32,128 nucleotides of DNA from Bacteroidales bacterium. GTDB lineage: Bacteria; Bacteroidota; Bacteroidia; Bacteroidales; UBA10428. Of the stretch, positions 1 through 8,211 are shown piece after piece (within the stretch, counting starts at the first letter, position 1; each line of letters starts with the position of its first letter). Position numbers and translations under genes: made by a program. The notes under the pieces are model-generated. The model ran no database searches. It was not told the DNA's origin and saw only the letters and a list, made by a program, of their open reading frames with translations. The DNA lies in the NCBI GenBank assembly GCA_016935435.1, contig JAFGQZ010000065.1, forward strand, positions 1 to 32,128. Reading direction: 5' to 3'.

Positions 1-26
1 AAACCTTGTAGTTCATAATGTAAGAA

Positions 27-51
27 TAAAAAAACCCCGCATAATGCGAGG
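27..51 (-). terminator. Rho-independent terminator of the initiator tRNA
   Basis: Read on the minus strand, CCTCGCA and TGCGGGG (plus positions 45-51 and 35-41) form a 7-bp stem with one U-G wobble around a TTA loop. A run of seven T follows. It lies just 3' of the tRNA and has no other gene to serve in the window. Confidence 0.8.
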
Positions 52-61
52 TTCTTTCTAG

Positions 62-134
<73 letters not shown>

Positions 135-195
135 ATATGTCTTTTTTTAATATTCTTTTAACTTCCCAAAACCGGTGCCTTATTGTTTGGGAGTG

Positions 196-227
196 CAAAT
201 ATAGATAAAAGATTAAAGTTATACAAA
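196..227 (-). promoter_or_regulatory. Bacteroidota-type promoter for tRNA-fMet
   Basis: On the minus strand there is TTTG (plus 224-227), a 20-bp spacer, then TATATTTG (plus 196-203). This is an essentially perfect match to the Bacteroidota housekeeping promoter TTTG-N19-21-TAnnTTTG. Transcription should start near 190, leaving a 5' leader of roughly 55 nt before the tRNA. Confidence 0.75.
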
Positions 228-345
228 ATTATTTTCGACTATTTTAAACTTTTATATTCTGAAAAATAACTGCCAAACTGGCATTTTGTTTTGCTAGCTT
301 TTGTTTGGTCGGCTTTTTGTAGTAAAACATGAAAAATTTAAAACT

Positions 346-1050
346 ATGGGCTTAGGTTATATTTTAATTTTTGCGGTATTTGCCATCTTCAGCTTAATTG
401 TAAGCAATGTATTGAAGTCGAAGTTTAAAAAATATTCGAAAATCCCTATGAATTATGGGATGAGTGGCAAAGATGTAGCTGAAAAAATGCTGCGCGATAA
501 TGGAATTTACGATGTACAGGTTGTTTCGACCCAGGGTCATTTAAGCGATCATTATAACCCTGGGACAAAAACTGTGGCCTTGAGCCACGATGTGTACTAT
601 GGACAGAGTGTTTCTGCTGCCGCAGTGGCTGCACATGAATGCGGCCACGCTATACAGCATGCCAATGCGTATGCCCCTTTGCGTTTGCGCTCGGCTTTAG
701 TGCCTTTACAAAATATCAGCGCAACCATTTTAAACACAATTTTTACCCTCATGTTTTTTGGCGTGTTTATTTTTGGGGCAAGCAGTGGGTTTGGGCCAAT
801 AGCCCTTTTAATAATAATTGCATCGTATGCAGTTTTTACCCTGGTGGCATTTGTAACCCTGCCGGTTGAAATTAATGCCAGCCAGCGTGCCCTGGCATGG
901 TTATCATCGAGTGGCATTACGAATTACAACAACCACTCGCAGGCCAAAGATGCCCTAAAATGGGCAGCATATACTTATGTAGTTGCCGCTTTGTCGTCGT
1001 TGGCAATGTTGTTGTATTTCCTGTTGAGGTTTTTAGGCAGCAGGGAATAA
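346..1050 (+). CDS. YugP-family membrane zinc metallopeptidase
   Basis: A 234-residue protein whose reading gives a first hydrophobic segment (about residues 3-20), a basic stretch KSKFKKYSKIP, then the zinc motif HECGH (in AAHECGHAIQH), and at least three further hydrophobic segments in the C-terminal half. This order and the motif belong to the YugP-like (neutral zinc metallopeptidase) family, whose physiological substrate is unknown. The HExxH residues are intact, so activity is expected at the cytoplasmic membrane. I chose ATG 346 because family members start MG-hydrophobic directly; the in-frame upstream TTG at 301 adds a polar segment not seen in relatives. The gene is monocistronic, ending at a strong terminator. 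Confidence 0.87.
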   Translation: MGLGYILIFAVFAIFSLIVSNVLKSKFKKYSKIPMNYGMSGKDVAEKMLRDNGIYDVQVVSTQGHLSDHYNPGTKTVALSHDVYYGQSVSAAAVAAHECGHAIQHANAYAPLRLRSALVPLQNISATILNTIFTLMFFGVFIFGASSGFGPIALLIIIASYAVFTLVAFVTLPVEINASQRALAWLSSSGITNYNNHSQAKDALKWAAYTYVVAALSSLAMLLYFLLRFLGSRE

Positions 1051-1073
1051 GCGTGTGTTGTAAAAAAGTATCA

Positions 1074-1101
1074 GGCCCCGGCTATTGTCGGGGCTTTTTT
1101 T
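1074..1101 (+). terminator. Rho-independent terminator after the YugP-like gene
   Basis: GCCCCG (1075-1080) pairs with CGGGGC (1089-1094), extended inward by a G-T and a C-G pair around a TATT loop. Seven T follow directly. It sits between two convergent genes; the T-run favours the plus-strand gene. Confidence 0.9.
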
Positions 1102-1108
1102 GTATAAA

Positions 1109-2251
1109 TTAATTTAAGGAATTAGTAAGCCCAATCATTCTTGCCACCAGTGCACCGGCATTTTCAAGTAAGAGAGGCGCTTGAGAGAGGGCTTCGTCAA
1201 TTTGCATGGGCTTATCAATAATCGATAATATAATATCGAAGCCGGTACTATATAGTTCTGTATAATTATTGCCCAGTGCCCCCGAAATACAGATTACCTT
1301 CTTATTAAACTTTTTGGCTGTGCCGGCAACGCCCATTGGGGTTTTTCCAAACCGGGTCTGTCCATCGGTTTTGCCTTCGCCTGTAATTACTATATCTGCC
1401 CATTGGCACTGCACTTCCAGGCCAGTTTCTGTTTTTACAATTTCGAATCCGTTTTGCATGCATGCTCCCAGGAAGGCTGCTAAACCTGCCCCTAAGCCGC
1501 CGGCAGCGCCTGCCCCCGGTAAATAGCCAATATCAATTTTTTTTTGGCGCTTAATAATTTCTGCCAGATTTTTAAGGTTGTCGTCGAGTTTTTTAATCAT
1601 ACATTCACTGGCTCCTTTTTGCCTGCCAAATGTAAAGCTTGCCCCTTCTTTACCTGTTAAAGGGTTTCGAACATCCGAAGCAATTATTATTTCGGTATCG
1701 CCAATACGCTTATCAAGGCCTGAAAAATCTATTGATGCTAATTCCGAAAGTCCGCCACCTGTGGGTTTTATTAGCTTACCCGAGGTATTTAGGAATTGTA
1801 TGCCCAGTGCCGATGCCATTCCGGCCCCACCATCGTTGGTGGCACTGCCGCCAATACCTATTATAATTCGCCTGAAGCCCCTGTCGAGGGCATCTTTTAT
1901 CAATTCGCCTGTTCCATAGCTGGTAGTTTCCCAGGGATTACGTTCATCGGGTTTCAATAGTTCAAGGCCTGAAGCTGCGGCCATTTCAATTATGGCAGTT
2001 TTACCATCCCCGCTGGAACCATATCGGGCATTAATTTCGCGCATTAGCGGATCGTGTACCCGGCTATTTACATAGCTGCCATTGTTGGCTTTTACTATGG
2101 CATCAACTGTGCCTTCGCCGCCATCGGCAAGAGGAATTGTTTTGACCTGAAGGCCTGAATTGGCCTTTAAAAGTCCAATTTTAATATAATCGGCAACTTG
2201 TTGCGCTGTCAGGCAATCTTTATATGAGTCGGGGGCTATAAGTATTTTCAT
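1109..2251 (-). CDS. Glycerate kinase (GlxK/GarK family)
   Basis: A 380-residue protein, the normal length for this family, that phosphorylates D-glycerate with ATP to a phosphoglycerate. It opens MKILIAPDSYKDCLTA, has LADGGEGT near residue 42 and the glycine-rich IGIGGSATNDGGAG near residues 131-144, and keeps VITGEGKTDGQT in the C-terminal half; all are family signatures. ATG 2251 is preferred over the in-frame start at 2278 because the family begins at MK-hydrophobic-APDS. The gene lies on the same strand as the nearby GH13_18 phosphorylase but is separated from it by a plus-strand yfiR-like gene. A likely role here is to recover glycerate set free by that phosphorylase. That link is inferred from proximity; the enzyme class is secure. 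Confidence 0.93.
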   Translation of the reverse strand: MKILIAPDSYKDCLTAQQVADYIKIGLLKANSGLQVKTIPLADGGEGTVDAIVKANNGSYVNSRVHDPLMREINARYGSSGDGKTAIIEMAAASGLELLKPDERNPWETTSYGTGELIKDALDRGFRRIIIGIGGSATNDGGAGMASALGIQFLNTSGKLIKPTGGGLSELASIDFSGLDKRIGDTEIIIASDVRNPLTGKEGASFTFGRQKGASECMIKKLDDNLKNLAEIIKRQKKIDIGYLPGAGAAGGLGAGLAAFLGACMQNGFEIVKTETGLEVQCQWADIVITGEGKTDGQTRFGKTPMGVAGTAKKFNKKVICISGALGNNYTELYSTGFDIILSIIDKPMQIDEALSQAPLLLENAGALVARMIGLTNSLN

Positions 2252-2344
2252 AGGTGTTGTTTGACGGTTTCCACCCAATTTGAACGGTTTCGGTAACCCT
2301 GCCTGTTTTAAGGCGTATTGTAGATTATTAAATCTAATTGATAT

Positions 2345-2857
2345 ATGAGAGTAAAGTTAGTATTAATTCTTTTGTTTTTTTTGCTGCCCGCCGGTAAGTT
2401 TGCCACAGGGCAGATGGATGTTAACAATGCACAGGCTATCTTTATTTACAACTTTTTATCGCAAACCCAGTGGCCCGAGGGTTCTATAGGGGAGAACCTG
2501 ATAATTGGAGTACTTGGCACAACACCTACAACAGCGCATTTAAAGAAAATTACCGATCAGCGTAAAATAGGAACCAAGTCGGTAGTAGTGGTGCAATTTA
2601 GCAATTCAAAAGAACTCACCAATTGCCACCTTTTATTTATTGCCTCAAATAAGAGTTCGGAAATGGCTGCCGTACAGCAGAAATTAAATGGGAAAAGCTG
2701 CCTTATTGTTGGAGAAAAAACTGGTTTGACGAATTCGGGCGCAGGCATCGATTTTGCTATAATTGATGGTAAGCTTCGGTACAAAATAAATGAACAAAAC
2801 ATTAAAAGCCAAAACTTGTTCTTAAGCTCACAACTGGTACAAATGGCGATGAAATAG
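2345..2857 (+). CDS. YfiR-like (DUF4154) periplasmic protein
   Basis: A 170-residue protein with a signal peptide (residues 1 to about 22, basic start then a long Leu/Phe core). The rest matches the YfiR/DUF4154 layout: an early FIYNFLSQTQWPEG segment, a central strand with GVLGTTP, and near the end GAGIDFAIIDGKLRYKIN before NLFLSSQLVQMA. In Pseudomonas, YfiR is a periplasmic repressor of the diguanylate cyclase YfiN. No YfiN-like cyclase or sensor kinase is nearby, so the partner here is unknown. The gene sits alone on the plus strand, divergent from glycerate kinase (93 bp) and convergent with the phosphorylase (50 bp). Confidence 0.82.
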   Translation: MRVKLVLILLFFLLPAGKFATGQMDVNNAQAIFIYNFLSQTQWPEGSIGENLIIGVLGTTPTTAHLKKITDQRKIGTKSVVVVQFSNSKELTNCHLLFIASNKSSEMAAVQQKLNGKSCLIVGEKTGLTNSGAGIDFAIIDGKLRYKINEQNIKSQNLFLSSQLVQMAMK

Positions 2858-2907
2858 AATAGAAAGAAAGCCGATAATTTAGTTTTCAGGTTCAGTGAAT
2901 CCTGATT

Positions 2908-4590
2908 TTATTCCAGCCACAGGGTTTGATAGGGCTCAATCTTTATCGGGTTAGCCATATCGAAATTTTTTCCCGATATTATATCGTGTTTATAGCCGTT
3001 ACATTGCGCCAATTGGCCTAAATGTAATTGCATTGTGCTATTTGAAATATTTGAAACCGACCATAGTTTTTTGTTGTTGCGCGATAAAACAAACAGTCCG
3101 GGCCCCGGGTAAGCAATTTCCATAGAGCAGTTGGGATGGAAATTGGGGTTCGATTTTCTAATGGCAATAATACGTTTCAGTTCGTTTAATACATGAGCAT
3201 GTTGCGTGTTTTTTTCTAAAAGGCCAGTAATCTCATCCCACAACAATTTTCGGCGGTTAATGGCCCGGTTTATCTCTGTTGCCATTACCCCTTCGGAATA
3301 ATTGGCGGTTGCCAGCAGGCTGTGTATATAAAATGCCGGCACGCCTTTCAAGGCCATCATAATTATTTGTGAACAAATAAAACGCTTTTCCTGGGCACCA
3401 TCAATGGTTCCATTAAAAGTTCTTAATGCATCGAAATAAGTAATGTTCAGTTCGTAGGCACTGTGCGTACCATCGCTGTTCTGACGGGTGCTTACATAGC
3501 CCCCCGACTTTTTAACAGCCTCGATAAGCTGGTTAAGCTTTTCTGCCGGAATTAACCCTTCGAGGGGCCTAACCCCAATGCCGTCGTGCGAAGCTGTAAA
3601 GTTAAAATAGGTACACCCATGAGGGATTTCGGGAAGCGATTGTGCCCAGCGGGTCAGATATTCAGAATTTCCCGAGTACAAGGTGTAAAGCAATAATGGC
3701 GGAAGGCTAAACTGGTAAACCATTTGGGCCTCGTCGCCCTGGCCGAAATAGCTGAGGTTTTCTTTGTTTGGCACATTGGTTTCGGTGAGAATAATTACCG
3801 ATGGATCGACATAGCCGGCCAAAGTACGCAACAGCTTAACCACTTCGTGTGTTTGGGGCAGGTGCAGGCAATTTGTGCCAGGTTCTTTCCACAAGAAAGC
3901 AATAGCGTCGAGGCGGATAATTTTCGCCCCTTGTTCGAGGTAAAACAAGAATACCTTAACTATTTCTATAAGTACATCGGGGTTTTTAAAGTTCAGGTCG
4001 ATTTGGTCGGCACTGAAAGTTGTCCAAATATGTTTTTTTTCACCTGATACCTTGTGTTCGGTAAGAAGGGGAAGGCTGCGGGGCCTTATTACCTGTGAGT
4101 AATCGGTTTCGGGATTGGCTTCAATAAAAAAACCATTTCCTGGCGAACGGCCATTAAGGTAATTTTGGAACCATTGGCTATGTTGCGAAATATGGTTTAT
4201 AACCAAGTCGAACATTAAGCTGAAATTTTCGGATAAGGTACAGATATCTTGCCAGTCGCCAAGTTGCGGATCTACTGTAAAATAGTCAATAACCGAAAAC
4301 CCGTCGTCGGAACTGTATGGAAAAAATGGCAGTATATGCACATGGGTAATTTCTTTATGCAAATATTGTAGAAGGAAATTATTAAGGGTTTGAAGGGGTT
4401 TCCGGCCTTTTTCTTTTATGGTGTCGCCATAAGTAATAAGCACGATATCTGCTTCATTGGGTCTATTGCCAGACTGAAGTGTTTTTGTTTTGGTATCCCG
4501 GGCCATCCCCGACAATTTAGCAGCCAGAAGGTCGTTTTTATTGGCGCCATAAATCTTATCGAGGTGTGCCTTTAATTTTATATTCAGCAT
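2908..4590 (-). CDS. GH13_18 phosphorylase, probably glucosylglycerate phosphorylase
   Basis: A 560-residue alpha-amylase-fold enzyme without a signal peptide, so cytoplasmic. Catalytic residues are visible: nucleophile Asp228 in RLDAIAFLWKEPGT, acid/base Glu270 in LTETNVPNKENLSYFG, and His335-Asp336 in ASHDGIG; Asn132-His133 belongs to the first conserved region. The text around the nucleophile (FLWKEPGTNCLHLPQTH) and the acid/base (ETNVPNKENLSYFG) follows the YcjM/glucosylglycerate phosphorylase branch of GH13_18; classical sucrose phosphorylases differ at both places. Expected reaction: glucosylglycerate plus phosphate gives glucose-1-phosphate and glycerate. It starts 21 bp after a GpgS-like gene and lies near a glycerate kinase, which fits that substrate. 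Sucrose or another glucoside remains possible. Confidence 0.82.
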   Translation of the reverse strand: MLNIKLKAHLDKIYGANKNDLLAAKLSGMARDTKTKTLQSGNRPNEADIVLITYGDTIKEKGRKPLQTLNNFLLQYLHKEITHVHILPFFPYSSDDGFSVIDYFTVDPQLGDWQDICTLSENFSLMFDLVINHISQHSQWFQNYLNGRSPGNGFFIEANPETDYSQVIRPRSLPLLTEHKVSGEKKHIWTTFSADQIDLNFKNPDVLIEIVKVFLFYLEQGAKIIRLDAIAFLWKEPGTNCLHLPQTHEVVKLLRTLAGYVDPSVIILTETNVPNKENLSYFGQGDEAQMVYQFSLPPLLLYTLYSGNSEYLTRWAQSLPEIPHGCTYFNFTASHDGIGVRPLEGLIPAEKLNQLIEAVKKSGGYVSTRQNSDGTHSAYELNITYFDALRTFNGTIDGAQEKRFICSQIIMMALKGVPAFYIHSLLATANYSEGVMATEINRAINRRKLLWDEITGLLEKNTQHAHVLNELKRIIAIRKSNPNFHPNCSMEIAYPGPGLFVLSRNNKKLWSVSNISNSTMQLHLGQLAQCNGYKHDIISGKNFDMANPIKIEPYQTLWLE

Positions 4591-4611
4591 AGAAATTATA
4601 TGATTTAATAC

Positions 4612-5823
4612 CTATGTGTTGTCTGTTTCAACTACTTCAAGTATTCTGTCGTAATAGTCGGGAATAGCGCTCACAACCCTTTTAAGGCTGGGTATAGTAG
4701 GCAATTGTAGGGGGTTATCGAGAAAAAGCAGCCCGGCGTTGTAAACATTAGCAGAAAAAGAGTCGATAATGTCTTCTTCGGCATGCCGGTCGAGGGTAAG
4801 GCCATTAATAACGGCATCGGAGTAATACTGGTCGAGAATATCCAGGGCAACCCTGCTGTATGTTGCTTTAATGGAACGCACCAATCCTTTTGAGAAAACA
4901 GCCCCGTTCGATGCCAGTTTTGAGAAAATAGCCCTTGAAATTTCAATGCTCATTTTCGAGAGCCCGCCGGTGGCATCTTTATCGGAAACCGACTGGTGCT
5001 TATGGTCGTAACTGTCGGCTATGTCAACCTGGCAGATACGGCCTATGGCAGTGCTCCGCATTACTTCCGACAGGAGGCCTATTTCAAGGCTCCAGTCGCT
5101 GGGGATACGTATGGTTTTGGTTACATCGGCGCGCATCGAGAATTCTCCTGCAAGGGGATACCTGAAACTATCGAGGTATTCGAGAAAGAAATCGTTTGGA
5201 AAAAACTTCTTGAGCGTGCGCAGCAGGGGGGTAACCAGTAAACGGGTAACCCTTCCGTTGAGCTTCACATCGTCGGCCCTGAAATAATAGCCTTTGCAAT
5301 ATTTATAGTTAAAAGTAGGATCGACTACCGGGTAAAACAAACGGGCAAGCAAATGCCGCGAATAGGTTAATATGTCGCAATCGTGGAGGGCAACTGCATC
5401 GGAACGCCCCGATGCATTGAAATACCCGAAGCAGTACCAAACATTGCGGCCTTTGCCCATTTCGCGAGGGGCGATATTTTCCTTAACAAGCATACGATCG
5501 AGGGCACGCATTTTTGGTCCGTCGTTCCATATAAGCCTGTGGTGTTGGGGCAAGCGCGAAAAGTATTGTTTGGCCCTTTTAAATTCCTGTTCGTTTGCCC
5601 TGTCGAGGCCAATAATTATCTCACCCAGGTATGGTACCTGTACAAGTTCATCAATTATTTTGGGCAGTGCTTTGCCATTAAGTTCGGAATACAAACAGGG
5701 CAAAATAAGCGACATGGGCCTTTTTTTCGAAAAAGCCAGAAGTTTGTTTTCCAGTTCTTCATAAGGCCTTTTTCGTAAATTGTGCAGAGTTGTAACAACG
5801 CCATTTTGGTAAAAATCGCCCAT
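4612..5823 (-). CDS. gpgS: Glucosyl-3-phosphoglycerate synthase-like glycosyltransferase
   Basis: A 403-residue GT-A fold transferase with no signal peptide or membrane segment. Visible landmarks in order: LILPCLYSEL (39-48), IIIGLDRAN (69-77), the GKGRN loop (123-127), the metal-binding HDCD (147-150), a lengthy conserved block ending YPLAGEFSM (222-230), PSDWSLEIG (241-249) and DHKHQ (273-277). These match the bacterial GpgS group (GT81-like), which joins glucose from an NDP-glucose to 3-phosphoglycerate. The gene lies 15 bp after a GT4 gene and 21 bp before the GH13_18 phosphorylase. The sugar donor cannot be read from the sequence, and mannosyl transfer is a less likely alternative. Confidence 0.8.
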   Translation of the reverse strand: MGDFYQNGVVTTLHNLRKRPYEELENKLLAFSKKRPMSLILPCLYSELNGKALPKIIDELVQVPYLGEIIIGLDRANEQEFKRAKQYFSRLPQHHRLIWNDGPKMRALDRMLVKENIAPREMGKGRNVWYCFGYFNASGRSDAVALHDCDILTYSRHLLARLFYPVVDPTFNYKYCKGYYFRADDVKLNGRVTRLLVTPLLRTLKKFFPNDFFLEYLDSFRYPLAGEFSMRADVTKTIRIPSDWSLEIGLLSEVMRSTAIGRICQVDIADSYDHKHQSVSDKDATGGLSKMSIEISRAIFSKLASNGAVFSKGLVRSIKATYSRVALDILDQYYSDAVINGLTLDRHAEEDIIDSFSANVYNAGLLFLDNPLQLPTIPSLKRVVSAIPDYYDRILEVVETDNT

Positions 5824-5838
5824 TTTAGTGTGTTTTGG

Positions 5839-7299
5839 TTATATGTTTAGATTAATAATACGGGTGAACATTTTTAATATCATGGGTTTAAGTTTTTCGG
5901 CAATAATTTTATGTGCCAGCTTTGTATTTAATACTTCGAGGTTGTGCCTGGCAACCCTGTTGCGGTAGGTGAAATCGTTCAACAAGCGATAGCCTTCTTC
6001 AATAGCTTTTTGTGTGAGGATACCGTTTTCGATGGCAGGAAAGTCGAAACCATAGCCTTCGATGTCGTTTTTATATACATCGTATTTATTAATTACCACT
6101 GGCAGGCCAAACGAAACCATTTCCAAAAGGTTGTTCCCAAACCCTTCGATTTCGCTGAAATAGGTTCCAATGCCGCCATGAGAGGCTATAATCGATGGCA
6201 CTTCGTAAAAGTTATAATATTTTTTATCGACAATAATATCGCGGTGCGAAAGTATGCGGTGTTCGCCAAATACCAGTACAACATTGGCACCTGGGTTTTC
6301 TTCTAGCTTTTGTTGATAATGCCCCTGCAGAAAATTTTTATAATTTACCTGTTCGTCGCCCGAATGGCCGCTGATTATTAGTGCAACACATTTTCTTTTG
6401 TGGTTTGCTGCAAACATTTTCTCGATACCGAAAGCAAAATCGATAGCTGTCTCAATTTTTTTTCGCGGCACAACTCTGGTATGCTGCAAAAGCAAAACGG
6501 TATCGCCAATTGAGAAGCCGCGTTGTTCAATTTCGCAGGTAAGACCTATGTCGGTAAGAAAGTTTTCGTTATAGTTGTCTTGTGGGGGCGCCACCATTTT
6601 TGCATTTTGCCAGTCGCAAGTTTCCCAGACCCAGTCGATGCTGCTGGTGTTGGGAACAATAATTGCGCGTTCTTCGAAAAATTTATCGACCCTGAAGTAA
6701 TTAATAGTCTGGAAAAGTTTTCTGGCCAGTTCGGGCTGTGTGCTGTTTATAAAGGCCAGTCCGTCAATTTCGGTGCCTGGCAGGTATTTCAGGTATTTTT
6801 GGATAACCTTGTTTGGATGGGCAAATTGTGGCCTTTCGAAATACGAGTCGTGCCACCATGCCATAACCTTAGGCCATATTATGCCCTCGTCGCGAAGTTC
6901 TTCGATGTAATATCCAAGCCCTACGGCAGTAATAAAGTTATAGGGGTGCGATGTATTGTGGGCAATTATTAAATCGATATTGTGTTTTTTTACCCAGGTT
7001 GCTATTATTTGTTTTGCTTCAAGCGCTTTTTCGTGTATCAGTTTGTCGAGGCCATTGTCGGGCTCATCGCAAAAGTGTTTTACAATATGTTTGTGAATTT
7101 CGTTTTTGTGCCAGAAAATATCGTTTGTTTCGGCATTGAACCTGGGCGATGAGTGGGCTGCCAGAAAAAATATGTTCCCCAGTGGGATGCCCATGTCGTG
7201 CACCATGGCGTAAACTGTTTGGTCGATTACGATAGATACCCCATCGTTTTTTCCGATGAGTGAATGGATAATACCTACATTTATTTGCGAAATATTCAT
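5839..7299 (-). CDS. GT4-like glycosyltransferase of the solute cluster
   Basis: A 486-residue cytoplasmic protein with a GT-B layout. The start carries GIIHSLIGKNDGVSIVIDQ, typical of the glycine-rich acceptor-side loop, and the C-terminal half carries EGFGNNLLE, the E-x7-E nucleotide-sugar motif of GT4. An in-between block (HNTSHPYNFITAVGLGYY, then AWWHDSYFERPQF) is distinctive but I cannot assign it to a named enzyme. Its ATG directly abuts the stop codon of the upstream HAD gene and it ends 15 bp before the GpgS-like gene, so all three are surely one transcript. A role adding a second sugar to glucosyl(phospho)glycerate, as in mannosylglucosylglycerate synthesis, is an inference from context. 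Confidence 0.75.
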   Translation of the reverse strand: MNISQINVGIIHSLIGKNDGVSIVIDQTVYAMVHDMGIPLGNIFFLAAHSSPRFNAETNDIFWHKNEIHKHIVKHFCDEPDNGLDKLIHEKALEAKQIIATWVKKHNIDLIIAHNTSHPYNFITAVGLGYYIEELRDEGIIWPKVMAWWHDSYFERPQFAHPNKVIQKYLKYLPGTEIDGLAFINSTQPELARKLFQTINYFRVDKFFEERAIIVPNTSSIDWVWETCDWQNAKMVAPPQDNYNENFLTDIGLTCEIEQRGFSIGDTVLLLQHTRVVPRKKIETAIDFAFGIEKMFAANHKRKCVALIISGHSGDEQVNYKNFLQGHYQQKLEENPGANVVLVFGEHRILSHRDIIVDKKYYNFYEVPSIIASHGGIGTYFSEIEGFGNNLLEMVSFGLPVVINKYDVYKNDIEGYGFDFPAIENGILTQKAIEEGYRLLNDFTYRNRVARHNLEVLNTKLAHKIIAEKLKPMILKMFTRIINLNI

Positions 7300-8211
7300 T
7301 TAAACCAGTATTTCATTAATTTGTCGCAGCTCGGTAATAATATAGTTGGGCTTAATGTTTTTTACCCTGAAATCGTCGGGGCGGAGGCGCAACGAACGGC
7401 TGTCGCCGGCAAAAAGAGCAGTTTTAAACCCAGCCCTGCTGCTGGTGTATATATCTTTTAGCATATCGTTGCCCACAAATAGCACTTCTTCGGGTTTCAA
7501 TTTGTACTTCTTTAAAAGTATGGGCAAAAGTTCATCGAAAAGCCGGGTGTCGGGTTTTCCGATACCCAGTTTATACGAGAATACTGTAAGCTCGGGGTCG
7601 AAGAAGGCTATTGTTTCATCGAGGCTGATGGTTTTTTTAAGAAAATAGTTCATTAAAACCGGCGTATAAAACTGCGCATTCGATACAATGCCAATGGGCA
7701 GTTTCCGCTCCGATAAGCCCTGGATCAATTCGCCCATGCCGGGCATGGGGTACACCTTGTTGCTCAGGAATTCAAAAATACAGGTCATGCGCATAATGTT
7801 GGCTTCGCCATTAAAACTAATGAGCTTTTTACGTTTGGCATGCAAAAGTACAATTTCCCAAATACTTAAAATGTCAACCTCGGGGTAGGGCACGTTGTTT
7901 TTGTTTGCTTCCTGGTGGCAAATGCGAATGGTATGTTCGAAGTCGCATAAAATACTGTCTAAAGCAATATCGGAAGAACTAACAATTTTAATGTTGCCGG
8001 CCTCAAATGCTTTTTGCAGGTTTATTGCCGAAATTTCTGCCTGATCGATATCGCCAGATGACGAAACCAACAGGGTTCCATAAATATCGAACAAAACAGC
8101 TTTAATTGCCGGGTCTTTTGTGGTTTCCGGCGTTATGCCTGTAGAAAGTGGTTCAATTGGTTCAAGGGTGTGTAATAAATTTTCGATATATTTCATTGAG
8201 CCTTTGTCCAT
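7300..8211 (-). CDS. HAD-superfamily hydrolase with a DxY motif
   Basis: A 303-residue HAD-fold protein. Motif I is LFDIYGTLL with nucleophile Asp42, motif II is the GIVSNAQ segment, motif III the Lys in GIGKPDTRLF, and motif IV VGNDMLKDIYTSS. Residue +2 after the nucleophile is Tyr44 where most HAD phosphatases have the Asp acid/base, a pattern better known from haloacid dehalogenases. Position in the cluster suggests it could be the phosphatase for glucosyl-3-phosphoglycerate or a product of it, but the missing Asp makes this uncertain. The start at 8211 overlaps the upstream GT4 gene by 50 bp; a second ATG at 8196 would reduce this to 35 bp. The stop codon abuts the ATG of the next gene. 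Confidence 0.8.
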   Translation of the reverse strand: MDKGSMKYIENLLHTLEPIEPLSTGITPETTKDPAIKAVLFDIYGTLLVSSSGDIDQAEISAINLQKAFEAGNIKIVSSSDIALDSILCDFEHTIRICHQEANKNNVPYPEVDILSIWEIVLLHAKRKKLISFNGEANIMRMTCIFEFLSNKVYPMPGMGELIQGLSERKLPIGIVSNAQFYTPVLMNYFLKKTISLDETIAFFDPELTVFSYKLGIGKPDTRLFDELLPILLKKYKLKPEEVLFVGNDMLKDIYTSSRAGFKTALFAGDSRSLRLRPDDFRVKNIKPNYIITELRQINEILV

